From contig JAQUUF010000066.1 in the NCBI GenBank assembly GCA_028693975.1, positions 1 to 6,623 of the forward strand: a stretch of DNA of 6,623 bases, written 5' to 3'. A program made the position numbers and the translations under genes. Below the pieces are notes generated by a model, which saw nothing but the letters and a program-made list of their open reading frames with translations, was not told the DNA's origin and made no database searches. This DNA is from Acidaminococcaceae bacterium (GTDB lineage Bacteria; Bacillota; Negativicutes; Acidaminococcales; Acidaminococcaceae). Below, piece after piece: positions 1 through 6,481 of this stretch; within the stretch, counting starts at the first letter, position 1; each line of letters begins with the position of its first letter.

Positions 1-585
1 GCCAATGGTAGTGATATCATCCAACTCTTCATCATTGTACGCAATGCCACCACCAGTACCACCCAAGGTGTAAGCTGGGCGCACAATAAGAGGATAGCCC
101 ACCTTTTGAGCAAACTCCTTAGCGGCAGAAACCGTTTCAACAATGGCACTCTCCGGGATAGGCTGATGCAATTTCTGCATCGTTTCCTTAAACATCTCTC
201 TATCTTCTGCTTTCTTGATACTCTCAATCTGAGTACCCAAAAGAGCAACATTGTATTCAGCCAAGATTCCTTGCTCGTAAAGGTCCAAAGCCATATTCAG
301 GCCAACTTGACCACCTAAGGTAGCTAGGAGAGCATCAGGTCTTTCCTTCTTAATAACATTCTCCAAAAATTCCACATCAATGGGCTCTATATATACTCTA
401 TCAGCGATATGTACATCCGTCATAATGGTGGCAGGATTACTATTGACCAAAACAACTTCAATACCTTCCTCCTTCAAGGAGCGGCAAGCTTGCGTACCTG
501 CATAGTCAAATTCAGCTGCCTGACCAATAATAATAGGACCGGAACCGATGACCAAAACTTTTTTGAGATTTGCTTTTTTTGGCAT
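1..585 (-). CDS. carB: Carbamoyl-phosphate synthetase large subunit, N-terminal 195 residues (partial)
   Basis: This is the N-terminal part of the ammonia-dependent synthetase subunit. It phosphorylates bicarbonate, adds ammonia delivered by CarA, and phosphorylates carbamate to give carbamoyl phosphate in the cytoplasm. The start ATG at 585 opens [18 protein letters not shown], typical of the family. Visible motifs are the GSGPIIIGQ loop (residues 14-22), [10 protein letters not shown] (about 69-78), AEDRE with R129, and [12 protein letters not shown] (169-180). R129 and R169 align with nucleotide-binding arginines of E. coli CarB. The family is about 1,060-1,080 residues long, so roughly 80% lies beyond the left edge; the cut is the window boundary, not a truncation. 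One base separates it from the carA stop. Its ribosome site, GGGAGGG, lies inside the last carA codons seven bases before the ATG, which points to translational coupling and equal subunit supply. Whether this is the arginine- or pyrimidine-dedicated copy is inferred from the operon: pyrimidine. Confidence 0.97.
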   Translation of the reverse strand, partial: MPKKANLKKVLVIGSGPIIIGQAAEFDYAGTQACRSLKEEGIEVVLVNSNPATIMTDVHIADRVYIEPIDVEFLENVIKKERPDALLATLGGQVGLNMALDLYEQGILAEYNVALLGTQIESIKKAEDREMFKETMQKLHQPIPESAIVETVSAAKEFAQKVGYPLIVRPAYTLGGTGGGIAYNDEELDDITTIG

Positions 586-586
586 C

Positions 587-1657
587 TTATTTCCCTCCCA
601 TCATTTTTACAAAACGCTCGAATAAATATTCATGGCCACTAGGGCCAGGTGATGCTTCAGGATGATATTGTACTGTAAAAGTAGGATGATCCAGATAACG
701 AATGCCTTCAATACTACCATCGTTAAGAGATACAGCCGTAATCTCGGCATGAATATTCTCCAAAGACTCTGGGTCCACCATAAAACCATGGTTCTGAGAA
801 GAAATTACTACTTTATGCACTGTATAGTCTTTGACAGGATGGTTGATGCCACGATGACCAAAGAGCATTTTCTTCGTCGTAGCACCATTAGCCAAAGCCA
901 TAACTTGATGGCCCATGCAGATACCAAAAATTGGCTTCTTACCAATAAGTTTCTTTATTTGCTCAATCTCCACAGACAAATCTGCGGGGTCACCCGGTCC
1001 ATTAGACAAGAAGATACCATCGGGATTACTAAGCAGAATAGTTTCTGCTGCCGTTTCAGCCGGAAATACCGTTAAGTGCGCATCAAATTTAACCAAAGAA
1101 TCCAAGATGTTTTTCTTAATACCATAGTCCAGTACGGCTACATGGTATTTGCCTTCACCCATAGTATAAATCTCCGGCGTAGTTACTTGAGCTACTTGAT
1201 TATGCACTTCTTTGGTTGCCAGTAGCTTATCGACTTCTGCTTGTGGCATATCCGATGGTACAATAACACCTTGCAAAGTACCGAATTTGCGAATTTTGCG
1301 AGTAATTGCTCTCGTATCAACCCCTACCAGGACAGGAATATCATGGTGCTTCAAGAACTGAGGCAAAGTCTCCTCTACACGCCAATTGCTAGGTTCATCG
1401 CACAATTCACTAACCACGAAGCCTTGGTACCAGCACTTATCAGACTGGTCAAATATTTTATTGCAGCCGTAGTTGCCCACCAAGGGGTAGGTCATTACTA
1501 CAATCTGGTCGCAAAAAGACGGGTCCGTCAAGGTCTCTTGGTAACCACTCATGCCAGTGGTAAATACTACCTCACCCACAGCATTGCGCTTGCCATACAA
1601 ATCACCTTCATAAACACTGCCATCTTTTAGAACTAACTTGCCTTTTACCTTTTGCAT
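587..1657 (-). CDS. carA: Carbamoyl-phosphate synthetase small (glutaminase) subunit
   Basis: The 356-residue protein hydrolyses glutamine and channels ammonia to CarB. The N-terminal CPSase small-chain domain covers about residues 1-150 ([24 protein letters not shown], then [11 protein letters not shown] near 112). The class I glutamine amidotransferase domain covers about 172-352. Catalytic residues are visible: Cys247 in GICMGHQ, and His332 and Glu334 in YHPEASPGP. The DYGIKKN (178-184) and SNGPGDP (218-224) motifs are also intact. Length is at the short end of the usual 355-385. The ATG at 1657 lies inside the end of pyrC (13-base overlap), and the bases before it hold no good ribosome site, only a purine-rich GAGAGATGG. 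Translation probably depends on coupling to pyrC. No frameshift or missing catalytic residue was seen. In this position it is the pyrimidine-operon copy, which some genomes also name pyrAA. Confidence 0.97.
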   Translation of the reverse strand: MQKVKGKLVLKDGSVYEGDLYGKRNAVGEVVFTTGMSGYQETLTDPSFCDQIVVMTYPLVGNYGCNKIFDQSDKCWYQGFVVSELCDEPSNWRVEETLPQFLKHHDIPVLVGVDTRAITRKIRKFGTLQGVIVPSDMPQAEVDKLLATKEVHNQVAQVTTPEIYTMGEGKYHVAVLDYGIKKNILDSLVKFDAHLTVFPAETAAETILLSNPDGIFLSNGPGDPADLSVEIEQIKKLIGKKPIFGICMGHQVMALANGATTKKMLFGHRGINHPVKDYTVHKVVISSQNHGFMVDPESLENIHAEITAVSLNDGSIEGIRYLDHPTFTVQYHPEASPGPSGHEYLFERFVKMMGGK

Positions 1658-2937
1658 ACTACACCATCTCTCATGACGAATTTACCATCTACCATAGTCG
1701 CCACTGCTTTGCCTTTGCAATGCTTTCCTTCAAAAGGAGTTAATTTGCTTCTTGTATAAAATTCCGCACTATTCACGGTCCACTCTTTATCTAAGTCGAT
1801 AATTGTAATGTCAGCGTTCTTACCAACTTTTAAACTTCCAGCATTTAATGCAAAAATATTCGCAGGGTTTGTACTCATTTTAGCAACTATTTCGTTAATT
1901 GTGAAGAGTTTTGTCTGAAATAATTCTGTTAATATTACGCCTATGGAAGTTTCTAGGCCGCAGAAGCCATTAGGAGCCTTACGGAACTCCACATCTTTTT
2001 CTTCATCAGCATGAGGTGCATGGTCCGTTACAATAGCATCTATAGTGCCATCCTTCAAGCCGCGGCGCAATGCTTCCACATGTTCCCTACTGCGTAAGGG
2101 CGGTGATACTCTAGTCGCTGTACTATAACTACTACAAGCTTCGTCAGTCAAAGTTAGGTGATGCACTGTGGCCTCGCAGGTAATATTGACCCCTTTGGCT
2201 TTGGCTGCGCGGATAATATCAATGGCGCCGCCACTAGCGACATGTGCAATATGCACATGAGCACCGGTATACTCAGCGATGATAGCATCTCTGGCAACAG
2301 CAATGTCTTCTGCTATAGCAGGTACGCCAGGCACACCCATTCTAGCCGATACTACGCCTTCGTGCATAAAACCTTCATGATTTAATTCTGTTTCTATGTC
2401 GTGACAAATCAAAGTTTTATCAAAAGCTGTAATATATTTGGCAGCAAGCGTCATCGTTCTAGCGCTGTCCACATAGTGACCATCATCGGAGAAGGCCATG
2501 GCACCGGCTTGCGCCATATCACCCATTTCAGCTAGCTCCTTGCCTTGCTCTCCCTTGGAAATAGCTCCGATTACTTCTACATGAACGAATCCTTCTTCAG
2601 CAGCCCTTTGTTTGATACCACTGACAATAATCGAGTTATCTACTACAGGCTTGGTATTAGGCATACAAGCTACCCTAGTAATACCACCTGCAGCAGCGGC
2701 TGCCGTACCTGTAACAATGTCTTCCTTAGCTTCTAGGCCAGGCTCTCTCAAATGCGTATGCACATCTATAAAACCAGGAGCCACTACCAGCCCCTTGGCA
2801 TCAAAAACTTCATCTGCTGCTTCTTTAATATTTTTACCCAGCTTCGCTACTACGCCGTCTTCAACCAACAAATCCATAACGGCGTCCAACTCCTGCGAGG
2901 GGTCAACTATTCTTCCGTTTTTAATCAGCGTTTTCAA
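1645..2937 (-). CDS. pyrC: Dihydroorotase, type I (TTG start)
   Basis: The 430-residue amidohydrolase reversibly cyclises N-carbamoyl-L-aspartate to L-dihydroorotate in the cytoplasm. Metal-site motifs are present: His60 and His62 in DVHTHLREPG, His179 in ICHDIE, His232 in HIAHVAS, and Asp305 in TDHAPH. The loop Asp (SDDG, 150-153) and the MPNTKP motif (92-97) are also there. The length and the HTHLREPG form mark the longer class I enzyme found in Firmicutes rather than the roughly 345-residue E. coli type. The start codon is TTG at 2937, chosen because GGGAGGT lies seven bases upstream and the following MKTLIKNGRIVDP is the expected N-terminus. It overlaps pyrB by 17 bases and carA by 13, so it should be co-transcribed and coupled to both. 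The cytosolic location is inferred from the family and the lack of a signal peptide. Confidence 0.97.
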   Translation of the reverse strand: MKTLIKNGRIVDPSQELDAVMDLLVEDGVVAKLGKNIKEAADEVFDAKGLVVAPGFIDVHTHLREPGLEAKEDIVTGTAAAAAGGITRVACMPNTKPVVDNSIIVSGIKQRAAEEGFVHVEVIGAISKGEQGKELAEMGDMAQAGAMAFSDDGHYVDSARTMTLAAKYITAFDKTLICHDIETELNHEGFMHEGVVSARMGVPGVPAIAEDIAVARDAIIAEYTGAHVHIAHVASGGAIDIIRAAKAKGVNITCEATVHHLTLTDEACSSYSTATRVSPPLRSREHVEALRRGLKDGTIDAIVTDHAPHADEEKDVEFRKAPNGFCGLETSIGVILTELFQTKLFTINEIVAKMSTNPANIFALNAGSLKVGKNADITIIDLDKEWTVNSAEFYTRSKLTPFEGKHCKGKAVATMVDGKFVMRDGVVCKR

Positions 2938-3880
2938 TTGTTTTACCTCCCATCACAGTTAAGAATAACAACGCCATACGTATCGCTACACCGTTCTGCA
3001 CTTCATCACGAATAGCAGCTTGCTCACAATAGCCAACATCCCAACTAATTTCCAAGCCTCTATTCATCGGCCCTGGATGCAAAACTGTAACATCAGGTTT
3101 AGCCAATTTCAATCTATTGCTATTTAAGCCAAAAATTCTTGCATATTCTCTTGCTGTTGGGAACATACCTTTCTCTTGACGCTCTAACTGAATACGCAGC
3201 ACATCAATAACATCTGCTCCTTCAATGGCTTCTTCTACTCTTTTATGTACAGTAACTCCCAGCTCCTTTAAATCATGGGGAATCAAAGGCATAGGCCCCG
3301 CCACATGAACATCGGCGCCCAGTTTAGTCCAAGCAGCGATATTGGTACGAGCAACGCGACTGTAGAGCACATCACCCAAAATTGCCATTTTTAACCCTTT
3401 ACCTACTTTTTTGCCATGTTCGCGCAAGGTAAAGAGGTCCAACAATCCTTGGGACGGATGGGCATGGGCACCATCACCGGCATTAATAATAACAGGCTTA
3501 GCTACTTGCGCAGCATAAACTGCGGCACCTTCTATAGGGTGGCGCATAACAATGGCATCACAAGCCATCGATTGTATAGTCAAAATAGTATCACGCAGGC
3601 ATTCGCCTTTGGTAACGCTGGAAGAAGAAGTGTTAATATTGACCACATCCGCTCCCAAATATTTACCTGCCAACTCAAAGGAAGTACGGGTTCTGGTACT
3701 AGCCTCATAAAACAAGTTAATAATAGACTTACCTCTCAAGGAAGGCACCTTCTTGATGTCCCTCTTCATGATTTTCTTCATTTCTGCCGCAGTTTGCAAT
3801 ACTAACTCATACTCTTCGACAGACAAGGAAGCTAAATCCAGAATGTCTTTTCCAGCTAAGGAAACTACTGCTTTTGCCAT
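2921..3880 (-). CDS. pyrB: Aspartate transcarbamoylase catalytic subunit
   Basis: The 319-residue enzyme condenses carbamoyl phosphate with L-aspartate to give N-carbamoyl-aspartate, the committed pyrimidine step. The carbamoyl-phosphate signature STRTRTSFE is at residues 61-69. Lys91 in SSVTKGE matches the mobile active-site lysine. RHP (113-115) and HPSQ (141-144) complete that site, and the aspartate-side residues are in DVLRIQLER (226-234) and LHPGPMNRG (267-275). The ATG at 3880 has a strong ribosome site, GGGGGAG, five bases upstream. No pyrI regulatory subunit follows and pyrC overlaps its end. The enzyme is therefore probably an unregulated trimer of the Bacillus type, with control at the RNA leader instead; this is inference. 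It is the first gene of the operon, with about 135 bases of leader before it. Ornithine transcarbamoylase is the only close alternative, and the motif set and neighbours rule it out. Confidence 0.98.
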   Translation of the reverse strand: MAKAVVSLAGKDILDLASLSVEEYELVLQTAAEMKKIMKRDIKKVPSLRGKSIINLFYEASTRTRTSFELAGKYLGADVVNINTSSSSVTKGECLRDTILTIQSMACDAIVMRHPIEGAAVYAAQVAKPVIINAGDGAHAHPSQGLLDLFTLREHGKKVGKGLKMAILGDVLYSRVARTNIAAWTKLGADVHVAGPMPLIPHDLKELGVTVHKRVEEAIEGADVIDVLRIQLERQEKGMFPTAREYARIFGLNSNRLKLAKPDVTVLHPGPMNRGLEISWDVGYCEQAAIRDEVQNGVAIRMALLFLTVMGGKTIENAD

Positions 3881-3907
3881 TATTTCTCCCCCTTTGGTTA
3901 TTTTTTA

Positions 3908-3958
3908 CTACAAAAAAGCCTTCTCGTCCCAAGACAAGAAGGCTTCTAAATGCTTCAT
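3908..3958 (-). CDS. Possible 16-residue leader peptide overlapping the pyr attenuator
   Basis: An open frame starts at ATG 3958, ends at TAG 3910-3908, and would encode MKHLEAFLSWDEKAFL. It spans the whole terminator hairpin. AAAGGGA, the only ribosome-site-like sequence, lies about ten bases upstream and forms the 3' arm of the PyrR stem. If the frame is translated, ribosomes would melt the terminator and PyrR binding would hide the ribosome site. A 17-codon frame can easily arise by chance and no homology is known to me, so this is a candidate only. Confidence 0.25.
   Translation of the reverse strand: MKHLEAFLSWDEKAFL
3911..3945 (-). terminator. Attenuator terminator in the pyr leader
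   Basis: A 12-base-pair hairpin is formed by AGCCUUCUUGUC (3944-3933) and GACGAGAAGGCU (3928-3917), with one G-U pair and loop UUGG, followed by a run of six T. It lies between the PyrR loop and pyrB with no gene before it, which is the expected position of an attenuator. Its left arm includes CCUUCUU, complementary apart from one bulge to AAGAAAGG on the 3' side of the PyrR loop. The two folds therefore exclude each other. Confidence 0.88.
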
Positions 3959-3970
3959 AATATAAAAGTC

Positions 3971-4002
3971 CCTTTCTTAGTCTCACAGGACTAGATTAAA
4001 GG
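3971..4002 (-). promoter_or_regulatory. PyrR-binding stem-loop (anti-antiterminator) in the pyr leader
   Basis: The leader RNA reads as lower stem CCUUU (4002-3998) with AAAGG (3975-3971), an asymmetric internal loop (AAUCU opposite AAG), upper stem AGUC (3992-3989) with GACU (3982-3979), and hexaloop CUGUGA. Both the layout and the AGUCCnGnGAGrCU core match the RNA element bound by PyrR in Bacillus and relatives. There, UMP-loaded PyrR stabilises this stem so that the downstream terminator forms. Its 3' side (ACUAAGAAAGG) can instead pair with the left arm of the terminator, giving an antiterminator with one bulge and one wobble when PyrR is absent. The match is visible in the sequence; PyrR dependence is inferred because pyrR is not in the window. 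Confidence 0.85.
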
Positions 4003-4022
4003 CTCCATATTTAGTTGTGAAT

Positions 4023-4051
4023 AGTTTATCACGCTGCTAACCAAAAGTCAA
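4023..4051 (-). promoter_or_regulatory. Sigma-A type promoter of the pyr operon
   Basis: On the minus strand, -35 TTGACT (4051-4046) is followed by an exact 17-base spacer and -10 TAAACT (4028-4023). The -35 matches 5 of 6 consensus bases and the -10 matches 4 of 6. Transcription would start near 4016-4018, giving a leader of about 137 bases before the pyrB start. That leader contains the complete PyrR loop and terminator, which supports the placement. No other hexamer pair of similar quality lies between the upstream terminator and pyrB. Confidence 0.72.
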
Positions 4052-4197
4052 TGAAAAGGGACTTTTTATATGGCGGTTATTTGCTAGGTAAATGAAATTA
4101 TTATTGGGTAAATATTGCTCAATTCTAGACATAACATTTCACTTCTTTTTCACCATTTCGCCCTTTGTTTGTCACGAGTTTCAAGTATACTATGGGT

Positions 4198-4300
4198 GTA
4201 GTAAAGATTACCCCTCTTTGCTACAATCTTCCCCATCAAATCATCATAAACAACTTCCTTTCGAAAAAGACCGTCGGTTCCCCGCCGACGGTCTTTTTCT
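4198..4300 (+). ncRNA. Candidate small RNA between the pyr promoter and the cysteine-rich gene
   Basis: On the plus strand, a TATACT hexamer (4186-4191) is followed seven bases later by a 10-bp hairpin. GTAGTAAAGA (4198-4207) pairs with TCTTTGCTAC (4215-4224), one pair being G-U, around loop TTACCCC. An unstructured A/C/T-rich stretch follows, containing CTTCCCC and ACTTCC, and then the strong hairpin and T-rich tail at 4264-4300. This order of 5' hairpin, single-stranded pyrimidine-rich linker and terminator resembles a bacterial sRNA. Against it, there is no good -35 and the terminator is already explained by the minus-strand gene. Confidence 0.2.
4264..4298 (-). terminator. Terminator after the C_GCAxxG_C_C gene, symmetric on both strands
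   Basis: A perfect 14-bp inverted repeat (4264-4277 with 4285-4298) has core GACCGTCGG and a 7-base loop. A-runs and T-runs flank it, so each strand shows a GC-rich stem followed by T5. It begins 13 bases beyond the stop of the minus-strand gene and separates it from the pyr operon. The symmetry means it could also stop plus-strand transcription. Confidence 0.92.
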
Positions 4301-4310
4301 TTGTCTGTTT

Positions 4311-4751
4311 TTATTTTAGTAAACCTTTTTCTTCCAAAAATTCTGCTAAGAATTTGCCGATTCTGTTAACTAGTTTCAGGCAGTTACGCAGATGATCCTT
4401 GGTATTAAACTCAAAGGGCATTAAATCCTTACAAGCAGAAGAACCGAACTCTGCTACAAAGCGGTCATGGAATTCTTTACTGATAGGATAAATCTCCGCT
4501 AATGGTTTGTCCTCTGGTTTATTGCGACCCACCAAGGTACTGATAACCATCGTACAACCCACCAAGGCACCACAAACATCCCTAGCATGGCCCATGCCAC
4601 CGCCAAAGCCGCTACACAGCCTATAGGCATTGTCATCAATGTCTACGCCACCCACGGTACGAAATGCCTGCACAATTGCTTCTGAGCAATTATTGCCAGC
4701 CTTAAAACAATTACCTGCTTCCATGCCTAACCGTTCACTTAATTCACTCAT
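4311..4751 (-). CDS. C_GCAxxG_C_C family putative redox-active protein
   Basis: The 146-residue cytoplasmic protein carries the CGAxxG signature as CGALVG (residues 60-65), preceded by the glycine-rich CSGFGGGMGHARDV (46-59). Seven cysteines occur (15, 22, 46, 60, 66, 107, 124). The family is defined by four conserved cysteines; Cys46, Cys60, Cys107 (FGSSACKDL) and Cys124 are the likely set, by my alignment from memory. The family is described as putatively redox-active and often near transporter genes, but its reaction is not established. ATG 4751 was chosen because AAGGAGG lies seven bases upstream and the N-terminus MSELSERLGMEAGNCF fits the family. The frame stays open to 4844, but that extension crosses a terminator hairpin and lacks a ribosome site. 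It is probably a single-gene unit, with hairpins on both sides. A role with the transporter upstream is only suggested by position. Confidence 0.88.
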   Translation of the reverse strand: MSELSERLGMEAGNCFKAGNNCSEAIVQAFRTVGGVDIDDNAYRLCSGFGGGMGHARDVCGALVGCTMVISTLVGRNKPEDKPLAEIYPISKEFHDRFVAEFGSSACKDLMPFEFNTKDHLRNCLKLVNRIGKFLAEFLEEKGLLK

Positions 4752-4775
4752 CTTGTTGCCTCCTTGTCTAATATG

Positions 4776-4784
4776 ATTAAAGCA
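4776..4784 (-). promoter_or_regulatory. Candidate extended -10 promoter of the C_GCAxxG_C_C gene
   Basis: Just past the terminator, TGC plus TTTAAT (4784-4776) fits an extended -10 (5 of 6 in the hexamer). A start near 4769 would leave only about 18 bases before the ATG at 4751, enough for the AAGGAGG site. No convincing -35 lies 17 bases upstream. A second candidate, TGATACAAT (4815-4807), lies in the terminator's upper stem and loop. Confidence 0.3.
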
Positions 4785-4788
4785 TAAG

Positions 4789-4824
4789 AAAAGCCTTCTA
4801 TGATATATTGTATCACAGAAGGCT
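4789..4824 (-). terminator. Hairpin terminator between the DUF4127 gene and the C_GCAxxG_C_C gene
   Basis: On the minus strand AGCCTTCTGTGATA (4824-4811) pairs with TATCATAGAAGGCT (4805-4792) over 14 pairs, one of them G-U, around a 5-base loop, followed by TTTTCTT. The G-U pair becomes an A-C mismatch on the plus strand, so the element is built for minus-strand RNA. It starts 19 bases after the DUF4127 stop and ends about 25 bases before the next gene's ribosome site. Confidence 0.8.
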
Positions 4825-4843
4825 AGATAAAACGTTAAAAGCA

Positions 4844-6463
4844 TTATTTATTGACCTTAATTTCAAATCCCCTGCTCCAAGGCAATGTATATTTCCAACC
4901 CTGGGCTTCCTTGCTTGTGTAGTATTTATGAGCAAACTTTTGCATATTTTCCGTCAGCATGGCCTCAGCTTGTCTCCGTTGGTCATCCGTAAGGGACCCG
5001 TCTACCCAATGATTGGGTCTGATTAATTGTGCTCTAATTACCTGTCGCACATTGGCTTCATACATCCAGTCATCCTGATAGCGCACAGACATAAGGTCGT
5101 TCTTAGCTTGGTTCGTCAGATAGGGCCTCAGTAGCCCTTGGCCTAAGGTATAGCCCAAAGTATTGCTGGCAGTATTCCATCCCGCATAAGAACCCAAACC
5201 CCAAGCTAACTTCTGGGGCAAAATAACAGGTCCTATACCTGCTCGAGCCGGCATTTGCACATGCGGTTGATACTTATCAGCAAATAACCCCTCACACAGA
5301 GCATTGTCACTGCCATTACCATAAGCCACATCGGCGATACCTACATTATAGTTAGCCGATAAATACTTGCCTATTTTATTTAAAAAGCGCTCATGGGCAG
5401 GTTTTATAGCGTAAGTGTTGTCTGGCTCATTAGCAGATAAATAGCGTCCATCTACTGGGGTATTCACTGCCAAAATCAAATCCGTTCGTTTGTCCAGTAG
5501 CGCAGGATAGGCACCAGCTGCTAGAATATGTTCCTTGATTGTAGTCTTAAGCAAATCATCCTCGTACGTAGGTACGGAATCTCCACTCTTACCTTCAGTA
5601 TAGAAGGTATAGACTAGAGGCGTACGCCGCTCTATCTTGTTCACAGCTCTATTTAAAAGTACCAAGCCTAATTGGTCGGCTCCAGCGCAAAATCTAATTT
5701 TCCACGCCGGTAACTTTTGCGTCAATACTGCTAGCTTATCCGAATCTCGATGTGCATCAGAATAGACAGCAGTATCATCTCTGCCCAACATAAAATAGTC
5801 AAAAGAATTAGCTTGAACACCAGCTAGGAGCTTTTCAGTTACGGCCAAGTTGGCCTTCCGTCTAGCGTAGAGGTCTTCTTGAATGTCCAAAGGTATCTCC
5901 TGCGCCAAAGCTTGTAGTTCTTTATTTTCCTTGGACTTAATTATTTTTTGGCTCTTTTTATCTTGCAACTCACCTAACCTGAAAAGCTTAGGTCCCCATT
6001 GGCTATAGTAAGCCGGCTCTGCCGGAGCACTGCTAGCTCTAGGCGAGCGCATGACCGTAGTAAAGACATAAAGGCGCAGACAGTCATATTTCTTTTTAAA
6101 CTCCAATAACCTCTGCGTCCTTGCCGCCAAAACAGCAGGAGCTAACTTATGCGTCCTAGACGGCACTAGGCCTCCATAAATCAAACTATCACTAGACACC
6201 ACCGCATCAGTAGCCAAAAGAGCCTTCTCATCCAACCATTGATATAATTTATCCGGGTCCCCCGTTCTATTATAAGAAGCGATATACTCTAGTGGTGGCG
6301 TTTCTATATCCCAGCCCGCCGCCTTCAAACTATCTACAGTATAAGACAAACACACCGGACGGTCATCAATAGGAATAAACAATAATTTTTCCTTGGCTTC
6401 TGCCGTTGGAGCCAAAAAAGAGCAAGCTACCAAACCCACACCCAAAAATCTTTTCCAATTCAT
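4844..6463 (-). CDS. DUF4127 family exported protein
   Basis: The 539-residue protein belongs to the DUF4127 family, recognised from LLFIPIDDRPVCLSYT near the N-terminus (residues 27-42), SSDSLIYGGLVPSR (90-103), LGRDDTAVY (226-234), GADQLG (261-266) and YAGWNTASNTLG (426-437). The enzymatic role of the family is not known to me. The many conserved Asp, Arg and Asn residues look enzyme-like, but that is inference. MNWKR followed by a short hydrophobic stretch is a signal peptide. It holds two possible cleavage points: a lipobox LVAC (Cys14), or signal peptidase I after AEA (21-23). The protein therefore acts outside the cytoplasmic membrane, free or lipid-anchored. ATG 6463 was chosen because AAGGAGA lies seven bases upstream; an in-frame ATG at 6481 starts inside that ribosome site and is unlikely. 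It is flanked by terminators on both sides, and no frameshift was seen. Confidence 0.85.
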   Translation of the reverse strand: MNWKRFLGVGLVACSFLAPTAEAKEKLLFIPIDDRPVCLSYTVDSLKAAGWDIETPPLEYIASYNRTGDPDKLYQWLDEKALLATDAVVSSDSLIYGGLVPSRTHKLAPAVLAARTQRLLEFKKKYDCLRLYVFTTVMRSPRASSAPAEPAYYSQWGPKLFRLGELQDKKSQKIIKSKENKELQALAQEIPLDIQEDLYARRKANLAVTEKLLAGVQANSFDYFMLGRDDTAVYSDAHRDSDKLAVLTQKLPAWKIRFCAGADQLGLVLLNRAVNKIERRTPLVYTFYTEGKSGDSVPTYEDDLLKTTIKEHILAAGAYPALLDKRTDLILAVNTPVDGRYLSANEPDNTYAIKPAHERFLNKIGKYLSANYNVGIADVAYGNGSDNALCEGLFADKYQPHVQMPARAGIGPVILPQKLAWGLGSYAGWNTASNTLGYTLGQGLLRPYLTNQAKNDLMSVRYQDDWMYEANVRQVIRAQLIRPNHWVDGSLTDDQRRQAEAMLTENMQKFAHKYYTSKEAQGWKYTLPWSRGFEIKVNK

Positions 6464-6481
6464 ACATCTCTCTCCTTCCAT

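Noticed and set aside
3416..3805. A 129-codon plus-strand frame within pyrB (and similar ones in carA and pyrC)
   Set aside because: It is antisense to a strongly supported enzyme gene and has no family features of its own.
3961..4070. A phase-variable invertible promoter
   Set aside because: The repeat arms carry unequal insertions, no recombinase gene is nearby, and switching off a biosynthetic operon this way would be unusual; kept only as one option in a finding.
4087..4112. Direct repeat GGTAAAT (4087-4093 and 4106-4112) upstream of the pyr promoter
   Set aside because: It is only seven bases, AT-rich, with spacing that is not a whole number of helical turns; likely chance.
4037..4132. 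A 31-codon minus-strand frame (MSRIEQYLPNNN...) upstream of pyrB
   Set aside because: It has no clear ribosome site, runs across the -35 and spacer of the pyr promoter, and resembles nothing I know.
4092..4395. Plus-strand open frames over the intergenic gap and the end of the cysteine-rich gene
   Set aside because: They contain the terminator repeat, are low-complexity Phe/Ser-rich, and run antisense to a recognised gene.
4751..4844. Longer form of the C_GCAxxG_C_C protein starting at 4844
   Set aside because: The extension runs through a terminator hairpin, lacks a ribosome site and does not match the family; ATG 4751 has AAGGAGG.
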